64,000 nucleotides of DNA. Origin: G963674665 sp964609625 (lineage in GTDB: Bacteria; Desulfobacterota; Desulfovibrionia; Desulfovibrionales; Desulfovibrionaceae). The position numbers were made by a program, and so were the translations under genes. The notes under the pieces are model-generated. The model made no database searches, was not told where the DNA came from, and saw only the letters and a list, made by a program, of their open reading frames with translations. This document shows, one piece after another, positions 30,753 through 39,959 of this stretch. The stretch covers positions 153,935-217,934 of the forward strand of contig CAZSRS010000003.1 of assembly GCA_964609625.1 (NCBI GenBank). Reading direction: 5' to 3'. Each line of letters begins with the position of its first letter. Within the stretch, counting starts at the first letter, position 1.

Positions 30753-32570
30753 TCATGCGTACTCGTCATGCGCCCAGGAACTCATGGTCACCTGGCGCCA
30801 GATCTCGCGCATGGTGTGGTGGTGCTCCTGTTTGCGGTCGCGGTACTGCGTGTGCAGCAGCGTGTGCGCCTTGTGCGAGTTCGGGTTCTCCAGGAAGTCT
30901 TTATACAGCTTCTGAACCTGAGGATTGTTGTGTGATTGCCGCACGGCGCGTTGCGTGTCGATGGCATAGATGGCCTCGCGGCGTTTCCTGGCGTAGGGCT
31001 GGTAGTGTTTCTTGCTGCGCAGGTTCCCACCGCCGTCCACGCAGCCCCCTGGGCAGGCCATGATCTCGATGAAATCGAAGTCCGCGCGTTGGGCCAGGAC
31101 ATCCTCGACCATGGCCCGCACTCCCTTGAGCCCGTGACACATGGCCAGTCTGACCTCGCCGAACCCGCCGCCCAGGTCCACCCTGGCCGTGCGTACGTTG
31201 TCGAAACCCCGCAGGGCCTCGATCTCTATCGATTCCAGCTCGTGGCCGTTGACCACGGCGTACATGGTCCGCACCGCCGCCTCCATCACTCCGCCGGTGG
31301 TGCCGAAGATGGCTCCGGCTCCAGAGTAGGCCGACATGTGCGGGTTGTCGAAGGCTTCCGGCTCCAGGGCGGCCAGGTCGATGCCCTCGCGCCTGAGCAG
31401 GCGGGCGAACTCCCGGGTGGTCAGCACCACGTCCACCTCGCGCACGCCGCCGGGGCTGAATATCTTGCGGGCTGCCTCGTCCTTCTTGGCCGTGCAGGGC
31501 ATGATCGAGACCACCCTGATCCGGGTCGAGTCCACACCCATCCGCTCCGGCAGATACGTTTTGGCCAACGCCCCGAAGCACTGCTGCGGGGATTTGGTGG
31601 ACGAGAGCAAGGGCAGTACCTCGGGATAGTGCTTTTCCGCGAAATTGATCCATGCGGGGCAACACGATGTGAAGGTGGGGCGCAGGCCTTGTTTGAGCCT
31701 TTCCAGAAGCTCGGTGCCCTCCTCCATGATCACCACGTCGGCCGCGAAATTGGTGTCCAGGACCACGTCCGCGCCAAGACGACGCAGGGCCGCGATGATC
31801 TGGCCCTCCACGTTCATGCCCGGAGGCAGGCCGAACTCCTCTCCCAAGCCCACGCGAATGGCCGGAGCGAACTGGAAGACCGTGATGATCTCGGGATCGT
31901 AGAGAAACTCGACCACAGCCTCGGTCTCGTCCCGTTCGGCCAGAGCCCCGGTGGGGCAGACCAGCACGCACTGACCACAGGTGACGCAGGCCGAGGCCCC
32001 CTGGGTGCGGTTGTCGCGCAGCCCCACGCCCGCACCCACGCCGGAGCCGGTGAAGACCAGGGCGTCCACGGCCTGCTCGTCTCGGCAGACCGCCACACAA
32101 CGCAGGCAGCGCACGCACTTGCCCAGGTCGCGGATCAGGGCCGGGGAACTGTCGTCCCTCTCCCGCGTCTTGGCAAGCTCGGGCCTGGCGTAACGCGACC
32201 GAGCCAGCCCAACGAACTGGGCCACGTCCTGCAGCTCGCAGTTGCCGTGACGGATGCAGGTGGCGCAGTCTTGGTCGTGATCGGCCAAGAGAAGTTCCAC
32301 CTGCATGCGCTGCATCTCACGTACCTGTCGCGTGCGGGTCAAGACACGCATGCCCGACTCCATGGGCGTGTTGCAAGCGGTCACGATCCTGGGCTCGGGG
32401 TGTTCTGGCCGGCGTATCTCCACCAGGCAGACGCGGCACGTGCCTGGGGTGTGATCGATATCCGCAAGCTCGCAGAGGGTGGGGATGAACTGGCCGTATT
32501 GTCGGGCCACTTCCAGAATGGTCTGGTTCTCCTGGAACTCCACTTCCTTGGCATTGATCTGTGCTTTCAT
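30753..32570 (-). CDS. cytoplasmic [FeFe]-hydrogenase, NADH-dehydrogenase-linked type
   Basis: This 605-residue protein reversibly makes or oxidises H2. It has an N-terminal [2Fe-2S] domain (C33, C45, C48, C66), a His-ligated cluster site (H98, C102, C105, C111), two [4Fe-4S] sites (C152-C162 and C195-C205), and the H-cluster motifs TSCCPAW (301-307), MPCTAKKDE (357-365) and MACPGGCVDGGG near 504-515. The last motif ends GGGN where most enzymes have GGGQP. A small-subunit-like helical tail (about 545-605) is fused. No Tat signal is present, so it is cytoplasmic. It lies 25 bases after the flavoprotein gene, its likely NAD(P)H partner. Confidence 0.93.
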   Translation of the reverse strand: MKAQINAKEVEFQENQTILEVARQYGQFIPTLCELADIDHTPGTCRVCLVEIRRPEHPEPRIVTACNTPMESGMRVLTRTRQVREMQRMQVELLLADHDQDCATCIRHGNCELQDVAQFVGLARSRYARPELAKTRERDDSSPALIRDLGKCVRCLRCVAVCRDEQAVDALVFTGSGVGAGVGLRDNRTQGASACVTCGQCVLVCPTGALAERDETEAVVEFLYDPEIITVFQFAPAIRVGLGEEFGLPPGMNVEGQIIAALRRLGADVVLDTNFAADVVIMEEGTELLERLKQGLRPTFTSCCPAWINFAEKHYPEVLPLLSSTKSPQQCFGALAKTYLPERMGVDSTRIRVVSIMPCTAKKDEAARKIFSPGGVREVDVVLTTREFARLLRREGIDLAALEPEAFDNPHMSAYSGAGAIFGTTGGVMEAAVRTMYAVVNGHELESIEIEALRGFDNVRTARVDLGGGFGEVRLAMCHGLKGVRAMVEDVLAQRADFDFIEIMACPGGCVDGGGNLRSKKHYQPYARKRREAIYAIDTQRAVRQSHNNPQVQKLYKDFLENPNSHKAHTLLHTQYRDRKQEHHHTMREIWRQVTMSSWAHDEYA

Positions 32571-32595
32571 GGCGGTCTCCGGGTTGCTCCCCTGG

Positions 32596-34599
32596 TCAGC
32601 GCTCGGTGATGACGGAATAGACCCTGTAGCAGCGCAAGCAGCGGTTGGCTTCGTGATAAGCCTCCTCGCGGGAGATGGGCTTTTCCACTTCCTCGAAGAG
32701 TTCCTTGCGCACCTGGGGGTCCAGCTCCCGGACCTTGACGCGGTATTCGTTGCGCACGGGAATGTCCACCCACTCCTGGTTCACGGTCTTGAAGCCGTTG
32801 ATCAGCTTCCGCATGCGAGAGCGGGCAAAGAAACGCACCCGGCCGTAGGTGAGGTAGTCGTCGATGCTGCGCGCGGCCTTGAGGCCATTGGCCATGGCGT
32901 GGATCAGGGTGGCAGGGCCGAGGAAGCAGTCGCCGCCGGCGAACACTCCCTTGCGCCCCGTCATGAGGGTGGCCTGGTCCGCCTCGATGGTACCCCATTT
33001 CGTAAATTCGATGCCGTCCCCGGGGCTGGCGAAACTGTGTTCCACCTGCTGGCCGATGGCCGCGATCACGGCGTCCACCGCCAAGGTGTGCTCGGAATCG
33101 GCCATGGGCACCACCGAAGAGCGGCCGTCCTTGTCCGGCTCGCCCTGCTGCATGCGCACCAACTCCAGTCCCGTGACCCTACGCTCCGAGCTGAGAATCT
33201 GGGTGGGATTGGCCAGGAAGTGGAACCGCACGCCCTCTTCCATGGCGTCCTCGATCTCCTTGGCGTCGGCAGGCATGTCCTCCCTGGCCCGGCGGTAAAT
33301 GAGGTGAACCTCCTCGGCGCCCAGACGCAGGGCCGAGCGTGCGCAGTCCATGGCCACGTTGCCCCCGCCCACTACGGCCACGCGCCTGCCCACCGGCAAG
33401 GGGGCGCACTCCTGCATGCACGCCTGGTTCACGTGCAAAAGAAAATCTACACCGCTGAAATATCCATCCAGTCCGGGTTCCTCGCCCGGAACGCGCATCT
33501 GGCGCCCCTTGTGCGTGCCCAGGGCCAGGAATACAGCCTTGTAGCCCTGCTCGAACAAAGTCTTCAAGGAGAAGTCCTTGCCCATGCGCTGGTTGTAGGA
33601 GATGCGCCCCCCAAGGCTTTCGATGATGCCCACCTCGCGCAGCAGCACGTCCTTGGGCAGGCGGTAGACCGGGATGCCCGTCGCGGCCATGCCGCCTGGG
33701 GTGTCCTTGGCCTCGAACACATCCACGCTGTAGCCCATGAGCAGTAGATGATACGCCGCGGAAATACCCGCCGGCCCGGCGCCCACAATGGCCACGCGCA
33801 GGTCCGCGGGCTTCCTGCGCTGGATCAGCTCCTGGGAGAACCACTGTGTGGTGAAGGCCTCTTCCTGATCGGCCACGAAGCGCTTGAGTACCTTGATGCC
33901 CACGGGTTCATCCACCTGGGATCTGCGGCAGGCCATCTCGCAAAAGCGCACGCAGACCCGACCACAGGTAGCTGCCATGGGGTACTTCTGCAGGATCACC
34001 CCCAGGGAGTGGCTGAACATGCCGTCCTTGATGTAGTCGATGTAGCGCGGCACGTTGACCTTGGCCGGGCAGGCCTCGATACACGGCGCCGTGACATAGC
34101 TGAAAAAGTGCTGCCCCCCATTTCCTTCGCTGCCAGGGGGACACGCGCCGTTTTCCCGCACATCGCGCCCGAGTTCGTCCCGGAAATGTCTGAGAATGGC
34201 GCGCAGAGCCACGGTGGCGGTCTGCCCCAGCCCGCAGAGGGAGGTGTCCTGGACGTGCCTGGCCAGCTGGCGGATCTCGTTCAACAGGGTATCATCCGCC
34301 CCCTGCCTGCCCAGGGCGCCGAGCTTGGCGTGGATCACCGGCAGCCCCGCGCGGCACGGGGTGCACTTGCCACAGGACTGCTGCGCGACCGCACCGATAT
34401 ACTTGCGTACGGCTTCCAGCAGGTTCACGCCCTTTTCAAAGACGAAAAAACCCTTGCCCCCAAAAAAAGCCTTGATGGGATTGCCGGGGTCGAACTCATC
34501 GAAATCGGCGAATTCGGGCAGTTCCTCGATCTCGAAGAAGTTCTTGTGCCGGTTGTCGTAGAGCTTGTCGCCCCATGCGCCGATGATCACTCTGGCCAT
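32596..34599 (-). CDS. fused NuoF C-terminal [4Fe-4S] domain and GltD-like NAD(P)H oxidoreductase
   Basis: This 667-residue protein joins two modules. Residues about 45-135 match the C-terminal part of NuoF/HydB, with a [4Fe-4S] site SCGKCTPC (C76, C79, C82) and C122 in LCGLG; the FMN and NADH domain of NuoF is missing. Residues about 160-640 are GltD-like, with two cysteine clusters (APCIEAC near 172, CGRVCVRFC near 212), FAD loop VGAGPAGIS (272-280) and a second Rossmann loop VGGGNVAMD, followed by YRRAREDMP, where the arginines suggest NADPH. GAGGGG precedes the ATG at 34599. It forms an operon with the hydrogenase and should pass electrons between NAD(P)H, FAD and ferredoxin-level clusters. 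Confidence 0.88.
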   Translation of the reverse strand: MARVIIGAWGDKLYDNRHKNFFEIEELPEFADFDEFDPGNPIKAFFGGKGFFVFEKGVNLLEAVRKYIGAVAQQSCGKCTPCRAGLPVIHAKLGALGRQGADDTLLNEIRQLARHVQDTSLCGLGQTATVALRAILRHFRDELGRDVRENGACPPGSEGNGGQHFFSYVTAPCIEACPAKVNVPRYIDYIKDGMFSHSLGVILQKYPMAATCGRVCVRFCEMACRRSQVDEPVGIKVLKRFVADQEEAFTTQWFSQELIQRRKPADLRVAIVGAGPAGISAAYHLLLMGYSVDVFEAKDTPGGMAATGIPVYRLPKDVLLREVGIIESLGGRISYNQRMGKDFSLKTLFEQGYKAVFLALGTHKGRQMRVPGEEPGLDGYFSGVDFLLHVNQACMQECAPLPVGRRVAVVGGGNVAMDCARSALRLGAEEVHLIYRRAREDMPADAKEIEDAMEEGVRFHFLANPTQILSSERRVTGLELVRMQQGEPDKDGRSSVVPMADSEHTLAVDAVIAAIGQQVEHSFASPGDGIEFTKWGTIEADQATLMTGRKGVFAGGDCFLGPATLIHAMANGLKAARSIDDYLTYGRVRFFARSRMRKLINGFKTVNQEWVDIPVRNEYRVKVRELDPQVRKELFEEVEKPISREEAYHEANRCLRCYRVYSVITER

Positions 34600-34658
34600 T
34601 GCGCCCCTCGTGGTTGCGTGGTCTCGAATCTTTCTCCCTGACAGAGCGGAATGTGGCA

Positions 34659-34687
34659 TCAATAGCTTTTTTCGAACAGCGCTTCAA
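34659..34687 (-). promoter_or_regulatory. candidate promoter of the hydrogenase operon
   Basis: On the minus strand TTGAAG (34687-34682) and TATTGA (34664-34659) are 17 bases apart, about 60 bases upstream of the flavoprotein start. The -10 box matches moderately. Confidence 0.3.
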
Positions 34688-34724
34688 CGACTTCCACAAG
34701 AAAATTTCCTTTTCCCGGGGCGCG

Positions 34725-35177
34725 TTACTTCACGAACACCTTTGTCGGGTCCGGCCTGGTGAAGTCCACGCCCAGCACCACCTGCCCGTGAAAATCATTG
34801 ATCCCGTCCCGGTACCAGGAGGTGGGAATGACCAGGGTCAGGCCTGTCTGGGGTGAATAGTCCGAGCGGACCGCGTCGGCGTTCATGTCCATGAAGCCAC
34901 GCCCCCAGTAACCGTCGAACTCGTCGGTGACGTGGTAGCAGAGCCACTGCCCTCCGCTTTGCAGCAGGATTAGCACATGCACGGGGCAGCATGTCGGTTC
35001 GCCGGCAGTATCGACGAACTGCAAGCGAACCTTGTCGTTGTAGAAGCTCTTCTGGGCGTACAGGAACTCACGGTTCTGCAAGCCCTGGGGGCAGTCGAAC
35101 TCGAGCTGCACGGCCTGGGCCGAGGTGGAAAGCCCTGTCAACAGGACCAGAAAGAGTGCGGCGATTGTCGTGCGCAT
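34725..35177 (-). CDS. hypothetical secreted protein
   Basis: This 150-residue protein has a clear signal peptide (MRTTIAALFLVLLTG with hydrophobic 5-16 and STSAQA before the probable cut). The mature part is beta-rich, with four cysteines (in FDCPQG, EPTCCPVH and WLCYH), suggesting disulfides in the periplasm. GGAGGG precedes the ATG at 35177; the frame extends upstream without signal-peptide character. It lies upstream of the hydrogenase operon on the same strand, with a candidate promoter between. I do not recognise the family. Confidence 0.72.
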   Translation of the reverse strand: MRTTIAALFLVLLTGLSTSAQAVQLEFDCPQGLQNREFLYAQKSFYNDKVRLQFVDTAGEPTCCPVHVLILLQSGGQWLCYHVTDEFDGYWGRGFMDMNADAVRSDYSPQTGLTLVIPTSWYRDGINDFHGQVVLGVDFTRPDPTKVFVK

Positions 35178-35325
35178 GGGTGTCCCTCCGCGGTGCATAG
35201 TGATGGAAACAGACTCGTCCAGGGATACGAGAGCACACTGTGGCGGGGTTGTCCAGGCTGAAGGGGGAAGGGAACAGTCCTTCAGGGAATGCTCTGTTGC
35301 CATTTTATCTTTAACATCATGTAGT

Positions 35326-35341
35326 TATTTTTGCCTGTCCC
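35326..35341 (+). repeat. isolated copy of the transposase-associated REP-like motif
   Basis: ATTTTTGCCTGTCCC at 35326-35341 matches the motif that bounds the Y1 transposase gene at 41.4-42.7 kb. It stands alone about 130 bases before the symporter gene. Confidence 0.6.
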
Positions 35342-35467
35342 TCAAGTACCATGATTCGCCACGCTTGGAGCGAAGACCTGACACCAACATTCCTTTTCCC
35401 CGGTCGGCATGTTACATTTCCGTAGCCACCGCTTCCGCCATCGCCACCCCGATCCGAGGATACGCCC

Positions 35468-37057
35468 ATGTCCGGTTTGGATAGCATCTTTCTGGCGCTC
35501 TACTTCATGCTGGTGTTCGGCATCGGCTGGTGGTCCAGCCGGCGCAGCCTCAAGGACAGCAAAAACTACTTCCTGGCCGGCGGGTCCATCGGCTGGATGG
35601 CCATCGGCGCCAGTCTGTTCGCCAGCAACATCTCCGCGGAGCACTTCATCGGCCTGGCCGGCTCGAGCGCCTCCAGCGGTCTGGCCGTGGGGCAGTTCGA
35701 GTGGCTGGCCTGCTTCATCCTGCTGCTGCTGGGCTGGGTCTTCGCGCCCATCTACCTGCGCACGGCCGTCTTCACCATGCCCGAGTTCCTGGAACGGCGC
35801 TACAACAGCCACTGTCGCACCTATCTTTCCGCGATCTCGCTCCTGGCCTATGTCTTCACCAAGATCAGCGTGGCCATCTACGCCGGCGCGCTGGTGTTGG
35901 AAACCATCGTGGGCCTGAACATCTGGGCCGGGGCCGTCATCCTCATTCTGGCCACCGGCGTCTACACCGTGTTCGGCGGCCTGCGCGCGGTCATCTACAC
36001 CGACTTTTTCCAGTCGTTCATCCTCATCGGCGGGGGCCTCCTGCTGACGGTCTTCGCCATCTCCGATCTCGGCGGCCTGTCCGTGCTCGTCGAGCGCACG
36101 CCCCCGGACTTCTTCAGCGTCTGGAAGTCCATGGACAACCCGAATTTCCCCTGGACCGGCATCCTCCTTGGAGCGCCCATTCTCGGGGTGTGGTACTGGT
36201 GCACGGACCAGATGATCGTGCAGCGCACCCTGGCAGCCAACGACGTGGCCACGGCCCAGCGCGCCACCATTCTTGCCGGGTTCCTCAAGATCCTGCCCGT
36301 GTTCATCCTGGTGCTGCCCGGCATGGCAGGAATGCTCCTGTTCCCGGACGTGGCGCCGAACAAGATGTACGCCACCATGGTCAACGAGCTTCTGCCCCCG
36401 GGAATCAAGGGACTGGTGGTCGCGGCCCTGCTGGCCGCACTGATGAGTTCGCTTTCCTCGGTATTCAATTCGAGTTCCACCCTCGTGGTCATGGACTTCT
36501 ACAAGAAATGGCACCCCCAGGCTGGAGAGCGGCAACTGGTCTTCGCCGGACAGGTGGCCACGGTGCTCCTCGTGGCCGTGGGATTGCTCTGGCTGCCATT
36601 CATCGGCGTGATGAGCGACCAGCTCTATATTTATCTACAGTCGGTGCAGGCCTACATCTCGCCGCCCATCGCCGCCGTGTTCCTGCTGGGCATTTTCGTG
36701 CGTAGGGTCAACGCCGCCGGCGCACTGGCCACCCTGCTCGTCGGTTTCGTCCTCGGAGCCGCGCGCTTCATCTGCGAGATCTTGCTCAGGGAACAGCTGC
36801 TGACCGCGCCCCCCCTAGTCTGGCTCGCAACGATCAATTTCCTGCACTTCGCGGTCGTGCTCTTCGCCATCTCGGTGCTTGTGCACCTGGGCGTGAGCAG
36901 GCTCTTTGCCCAGGCTCCAACCGACACAACCATACTGTATAGTCGGAAGAAGGATCGCCCCATAGGGGGCAATCGCGCCAACGTGCTGCTCTCCGCATTA
37001 CTTGTCGCAGTGATAGCCGGTTTGTGGGTGTTCTTCAGTCCGCTGTTCTGGCACTGA
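35468..37057 (+). CDS. sodium:solute symporter (SSS/SGLT family)
   Basis: This 529-residue protein has about 14 hydrophobic helices, as expected for the LeuT-fold SSS family. Typical elements are SKNYFLAGGSIGWMAIGASLFASNIS near 32-57, GGLRAVIYTDFFQ near 169-181 and ALMSSLSSVFNSSSTLVVMD near 327-346, the last part of the Na2 site. It resembles the SGLT branch (sugars, inositols) more than proline or pantothenate carriers, but the substrate is not predictable. GAGGA precedes the ATG. It starts a plus-strand run with folC, selA and an aminopeptidase. Confidence 0.9.
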   Translation: MSGLDSIFLALYFMLVFGIGWWSSRRSLKDSKNYFLAGGSIGWMAIGASLFASNISAEHFIGLAGSSASSGLAVGQFEWLACFILLLLGWVFAPIYLRTAVFTMPEFLERRYNSHCRTYLSAISLLAYVFTKISVAIYAGALVLETIVGLNIWAGAVILILATGVYTVFGGLRAVIYTDFFQSFILIGGGLLLTVFAISDLGGLSVLVERTPPDFFSVWKSMDNPNFPWTGILLGAPILGVWYWCTDQMIVQRTLAANDVATAQRATILAGFLKILPVFILVLPGMAGMLLFPDVAPNKMYATMVNELLPPGIKGLVVAALLAALMSSLSSVFNSSSTLVVMDFYKKWHPQAGERQLVFAGQVATVLLVAVGLLWLPFIGVMSDQLYIYLQSVQAYISPPIAAVFLLGIFVRRVNAAGALATLLVGFVLGAARFICEILLREQLLTAPPLVWLATINFLHFAVVLFAISVLVHLGVSRLFAQAPTDTTILYSRKKDRPIGGNRANVLLSALLVAVIAGLWVFFSPLFWH

Positions 37058-37075
37058 TGCAAGAGGGGTGCATCC

Positions 37076-38476
37076 TTGACAAGGGCCTACCGCGTGGCCA
37101 TCTATCCTATCGTCGCAGCCCCTCGAAACCTCCCTCCCCAGGAGAGCGCCATAGACACGCAAGCCAGCCAGTTCCCGCCCTTTGACGACGTCTCCGGCTT
37201 CGAGGCCTACCTCGACGGCCTGGGCCAGTTCCGCATGGAACTCGATCTCGGGCGCATCCTGCTCTGCATGGAGCGTCTCGGCCGGAGCACACCGTTCTGC
37301 ACCACGGCCAGGGTGGTGGGCACCAACGGCAAGGGCTCCACGTCTTACCTGCTGGCGCGACTCGTAGCGGACCACGGCTTGCGGGTGGGGCTGTTCACCT
37401 CCCCTCATTTTCTGAACACCAGGGAGCGCCTCCTGCTCCTGGAAAAGGGGCGCATCGTTTCTCCGGACGACAGCACTTGGCTGGACTTGGCGCGGACCGT
37501 GTTCGCGGCCGGACCGGCCGGAATGCCCGGCTCCAACCAGGGGCTGACCTATTTCGAATTCCTGCTGGCCATGGCCGTGGAGTTCTTCGCCCGCGAACAC
37601 GTGGACCTCGCCGTGTTCGAGGCCGGGCTCGGCGCCCGCTACGACGCCGTGGCCGCGCTGCCCAGCGATCTGCTGCTGCTCACCAGCATCGGCCTGGACC
37701 ACACGGAGCAGCTGGGGCCGGACCTGCCTTCCGTCGCTGCGGAAAAGGCCTGGGCACTGCGCCAGGGTGCCCGGTTGGCCCTGAGCACCGCCCAGGCGCC
37801 CGAGGCTTGGCAGCAGTTGGAGCGCGCTTCCAGCGAATCCGGTACACCGCTCTTGGCCGTGAACCAGGCACCGCCCCCTCCGATGGACGTCGGTGCCATC
37901 CTGGCCCTGCGCGGGCCGCATCAGCGGGCAAACGCCCGCCTGGCCACGGCCGGCTGCCAGGCCTTGCTGGCCTGGAAAAGCGTGGAATTCGATTGGGAGC
38001 GCTGTGCATCCGTCTTGCATCATGCCATGTTGCCCGGGAGATTCCAGGCCGTGGCGCCCCTACCCGGTGCGCACCCCCACCTGCTCCTGGATGGCGCGCA
38101 CAACCCGGACGGACTGGCCGCGCTGTGCCTGGCCCTGAAGACAGAAAACATCCGCCCAAAGGCCTGTATCTGCGCGGCCATGCGCGACAAACCCCTGGAG
38201 GCCATGGCCGCGTTCCTGGCTGGCATCGCCTCCGGGCCAGTGATCCTGCCGCGCCTGCCCAATCTCCAGCGGCAGATGCCCCCCGAGGAGCTGGCGACCT
38301 TGCTGGAAGCGCGGAACAGCGCGGCCAAGGTCGTGGTCGTGGACGAACTTTCCTCGGCCCTGCGGATAGCGGGAGAACAGGAATGCAGCGACAGGGAGCC
38401 GGTTTTGCTCTGTGGCTCCTTGTTTTTGCTCGCCGAGTTCTTTAAGCTGCGCCCCGATCTGGTGCGTTTCGCCTGA
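37076..38476 (+). CDS. folC: bifunctional folylpolyglutamate/dihydrofolate synthase
   Basis: This 466-residue Mur-ligase-like enzyme adds glutamate to folates with ATP. It has the P-loop VVGTNGKGSTS (about 80-90), the SPHF loop that binds folate (TSPHFLNTRERL), the magnesium site in FEAGLGARYDA, and LLDGAHNPDG in the C-terminal domain. The start is unsure: a TTG at 37076 follows AGAGGGG, and a GTG at 37094 is possible; the first 25 residues are not needed for the fold. It follows the symporter by 18 bases and precedes selA. Confidence 0.92.
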   Translation: MTRAYRVAIYPIVAAPRNLPPQESAIDTQASQFPPFDDVSGFEAYLDGLGQFRMELDLGRILLCMERLGRSTPFCTTARVVGTNGKGSTSYLLARLVADHGLRVGLFTSPHFLNTRERLLLLEKGRIVSPDDSTWLDLARTVFAAGPAGMPGSNQGLTYFEFLLAMAVEFFAREHVDLAVFEAGLGARYDAVAALPSDLLLLTSIGLDHTEQLGPDLPSVAAEKAWALRQGARLALSTAQAPEAWQQLERASSESGTPLLAVNQAPPPPMDVGAILALRGPHQRANARLATAGCQALLAWKSVEFDWERCASVLHHAMLPGRFQAVAPLPGAHPHLLLDGAHNPDGLAALCLALKTENIRPKACICAAMRDKPLEAMAAFLAGIASGPVILPRLPNLQRQMPPEELATLLEARNSAAKVVVVDELSSALRIAGEQECSDREPVLLCGSLFLLAEFFKLRPDLVRFA

Positions 38477-38533
38477 TCCCGACTTCAAGCACCGGAGACC
38501 ACGAACCCGTTGCCCGCTATCCCAGGAGTCTCA

Positions 38534-39937
38534 GTGGCCAACCTCTTCAGCTTGCTCCCCTCGGTGGATGTCGCCCTGCGCGGACTGGAACAGGACCAGG
38601 ACTTGGCCGCGTTGCCCCGCCCCATGCTACGCGACTTGGTGAACGAATTTCTCGACATCTGCCGGGAAGAGATCCGCTCCCAGGCGGTGCAGGAGCCCTC
38701 CCTTCTCGAACACGGGCTGCTGTTCCCGCGCCTTGCGGCCTTTGTGCGCACGCGCTCGCGCCCCCATTTCCGCAGGGTGGTCAACGCCACCGGCGTGGTG
38801 GTGCACACCAACCTGGGGCGCTCCCTGCTCTGCGAAGCAGCCATCGAGGCGGTGGTTGCCGCCGACCGTTGGTATTCCAACCTGGAACTGGACCTGACCA
38901 CGGGCAAGCGGGGCAGCCGCTACAGCCACGTGGAGGAGATACTCTGCAAGGTCAGCGGCGCCGAGGCCGGCTTGGTGGTGAACAACAACGCCGCGGCCGT
39001 GCTCCTGACCCTGGAGACTCTGGCCAGAGGGCGCGAGGTGATCGTCTCGCGGGGGCAGCTCGTGGAGATCGGTGGCAGTTTCCGCATCCCCGAGGTCATG
39101 GCCAAGAGCGGCGCAATCCTGCGCGAGGTGGGCGCCACCAACCGCACCCATCTGCATGACTACGAAAACGCCATCAACGAAAACACGGCCGCGCTGCTCA
39201 AGGTGCACGCCTCGAATTTCCGGATCATCGGCTTCACCAAGGAAGTGACGCTGGAAGAACTCGTGGCTCTGGGGCGGGAGCGCGGCCTGCCCGTGATCGA
39301 GGACCTGGGCAGCGGCAATTTCTACGATTTCCGCGAACTGGGTCTGGGGTACGAACCCACGGTGCAGGAGGTGGTGGCCGCCGGCGCGGACGTCGTCACC
39401 TTCAGCGGCGATAAGGTCCTGGGCGGACCCCAGGCCGGCATCATCGTGGGGCGCGCCGAGCATATCGCGCGCATCAAGAAGAACCCCATGAACCGCGCCC
39501 TGCGCATCGACAAGATGACCCTGGCCGCCCTTGAGGCCACCTTACGCCTGTATCTGGAGCCGGAGCTGGCTCGTGGGGCCATCCCCACCCTGCGCATGAT
39601 CACCATGCTCCCTGATGAATTGAAGCGTCGCGCCACGCGCCTTGCCAAACGGTTGAACAGGGAGTGCGGCGAGCCCTTGCGCGCCGCGACCATCCCCGGC
39701 GCCTCCCGTGTCGGTGGCGGTGCCTTTCCGGAGCGCGACCTGCCGACCACGTTGACGGCCCTACACGGCTTGAACGCGGACGGGTTGCGCGATGCCCTCC
39801 TGCACACCGACCCGCCCCTCATAGGCCGCATCGAGAACGACCTTTTCTGCCTCGACCCCAGAACCCTGGACGACGCCGAGTTTCCCCTGGTCGCCGACAT
39901 CCTGCGTCAAGCCATGGAACTCCTGGCCAACTCCTGA
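38534..39937 (+). CDS. selA: L-seryl-tRNA(Sec) selenium transferase SelA
   Basis: This 467-residue PLP enzyme converts Ser-tRNA(Sec) to Sec-tRNA(Sec) with selenophosphate. The PLP lysine lies in TFSGDKVLGGPQAGIIVG, and the N-terminal domain and VVNATGVVVHTNLGRS segment are typical. AGGAG at 38524-38528 lies 5 bases before the GTG at 38534, and this start aligns with the family better than the TTG at 38510. It means the organism makes selenoproteins. Neither selB, selD nor tRNA(Sec) is in the window. It is in a run with folC and the aminopeptidase. Confidence 0.95.
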   Translation: MANLFSLLPSVDVALRGLEQDQDLAALPRPMLRDLVNEFLDICREEIRSQAVQEPSLLEHGLLFPRLAAFVRTRSRPHFRRVVNATGVVVHTNLGRSLLCEAAIEAVVAADRWYSNLELDLTTGKRGSRYSHVEEILCKVSGAEAGLVVNNNAAAVLLTLETLARGREVIVSRGQLVEIGGSFRIPEVMAKSGAILREVGATNRTHLHDYENAINENTAALLKVHASNFRIIGFTKEVTLEELVALGRERGLPVIEDLGSGNFYDFRELGLGYEPTVQEVVAAGADVVTFSGDKVLGGPQAGIIVGRAEHIARIKKNPMNRALRIDKMTLAALEATLRLYLEPELARGAIPTLRMITMLPDELKRRATRLAKRLNRECGEPLRAATIPGASRVGGGAFPERDLPTTLTALHGLNADGLRDALLHTDPPLIGRIENDLFCLDPRTLDDAEFPLVADILRQAMELLANS

Positions 39938-39959
39938 AGCACCTCTCCTGGAGATTGCA

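Noticed and set aside
30936..32609. A 557-codon plus-strand frame opposite the hydrogenase gene
   Set aside because: It mirrors the GC-rich codons of the minus-strand hydrogenase, which has every expected motif; the antisense translation is His- and Gly-rich and matches nothing.
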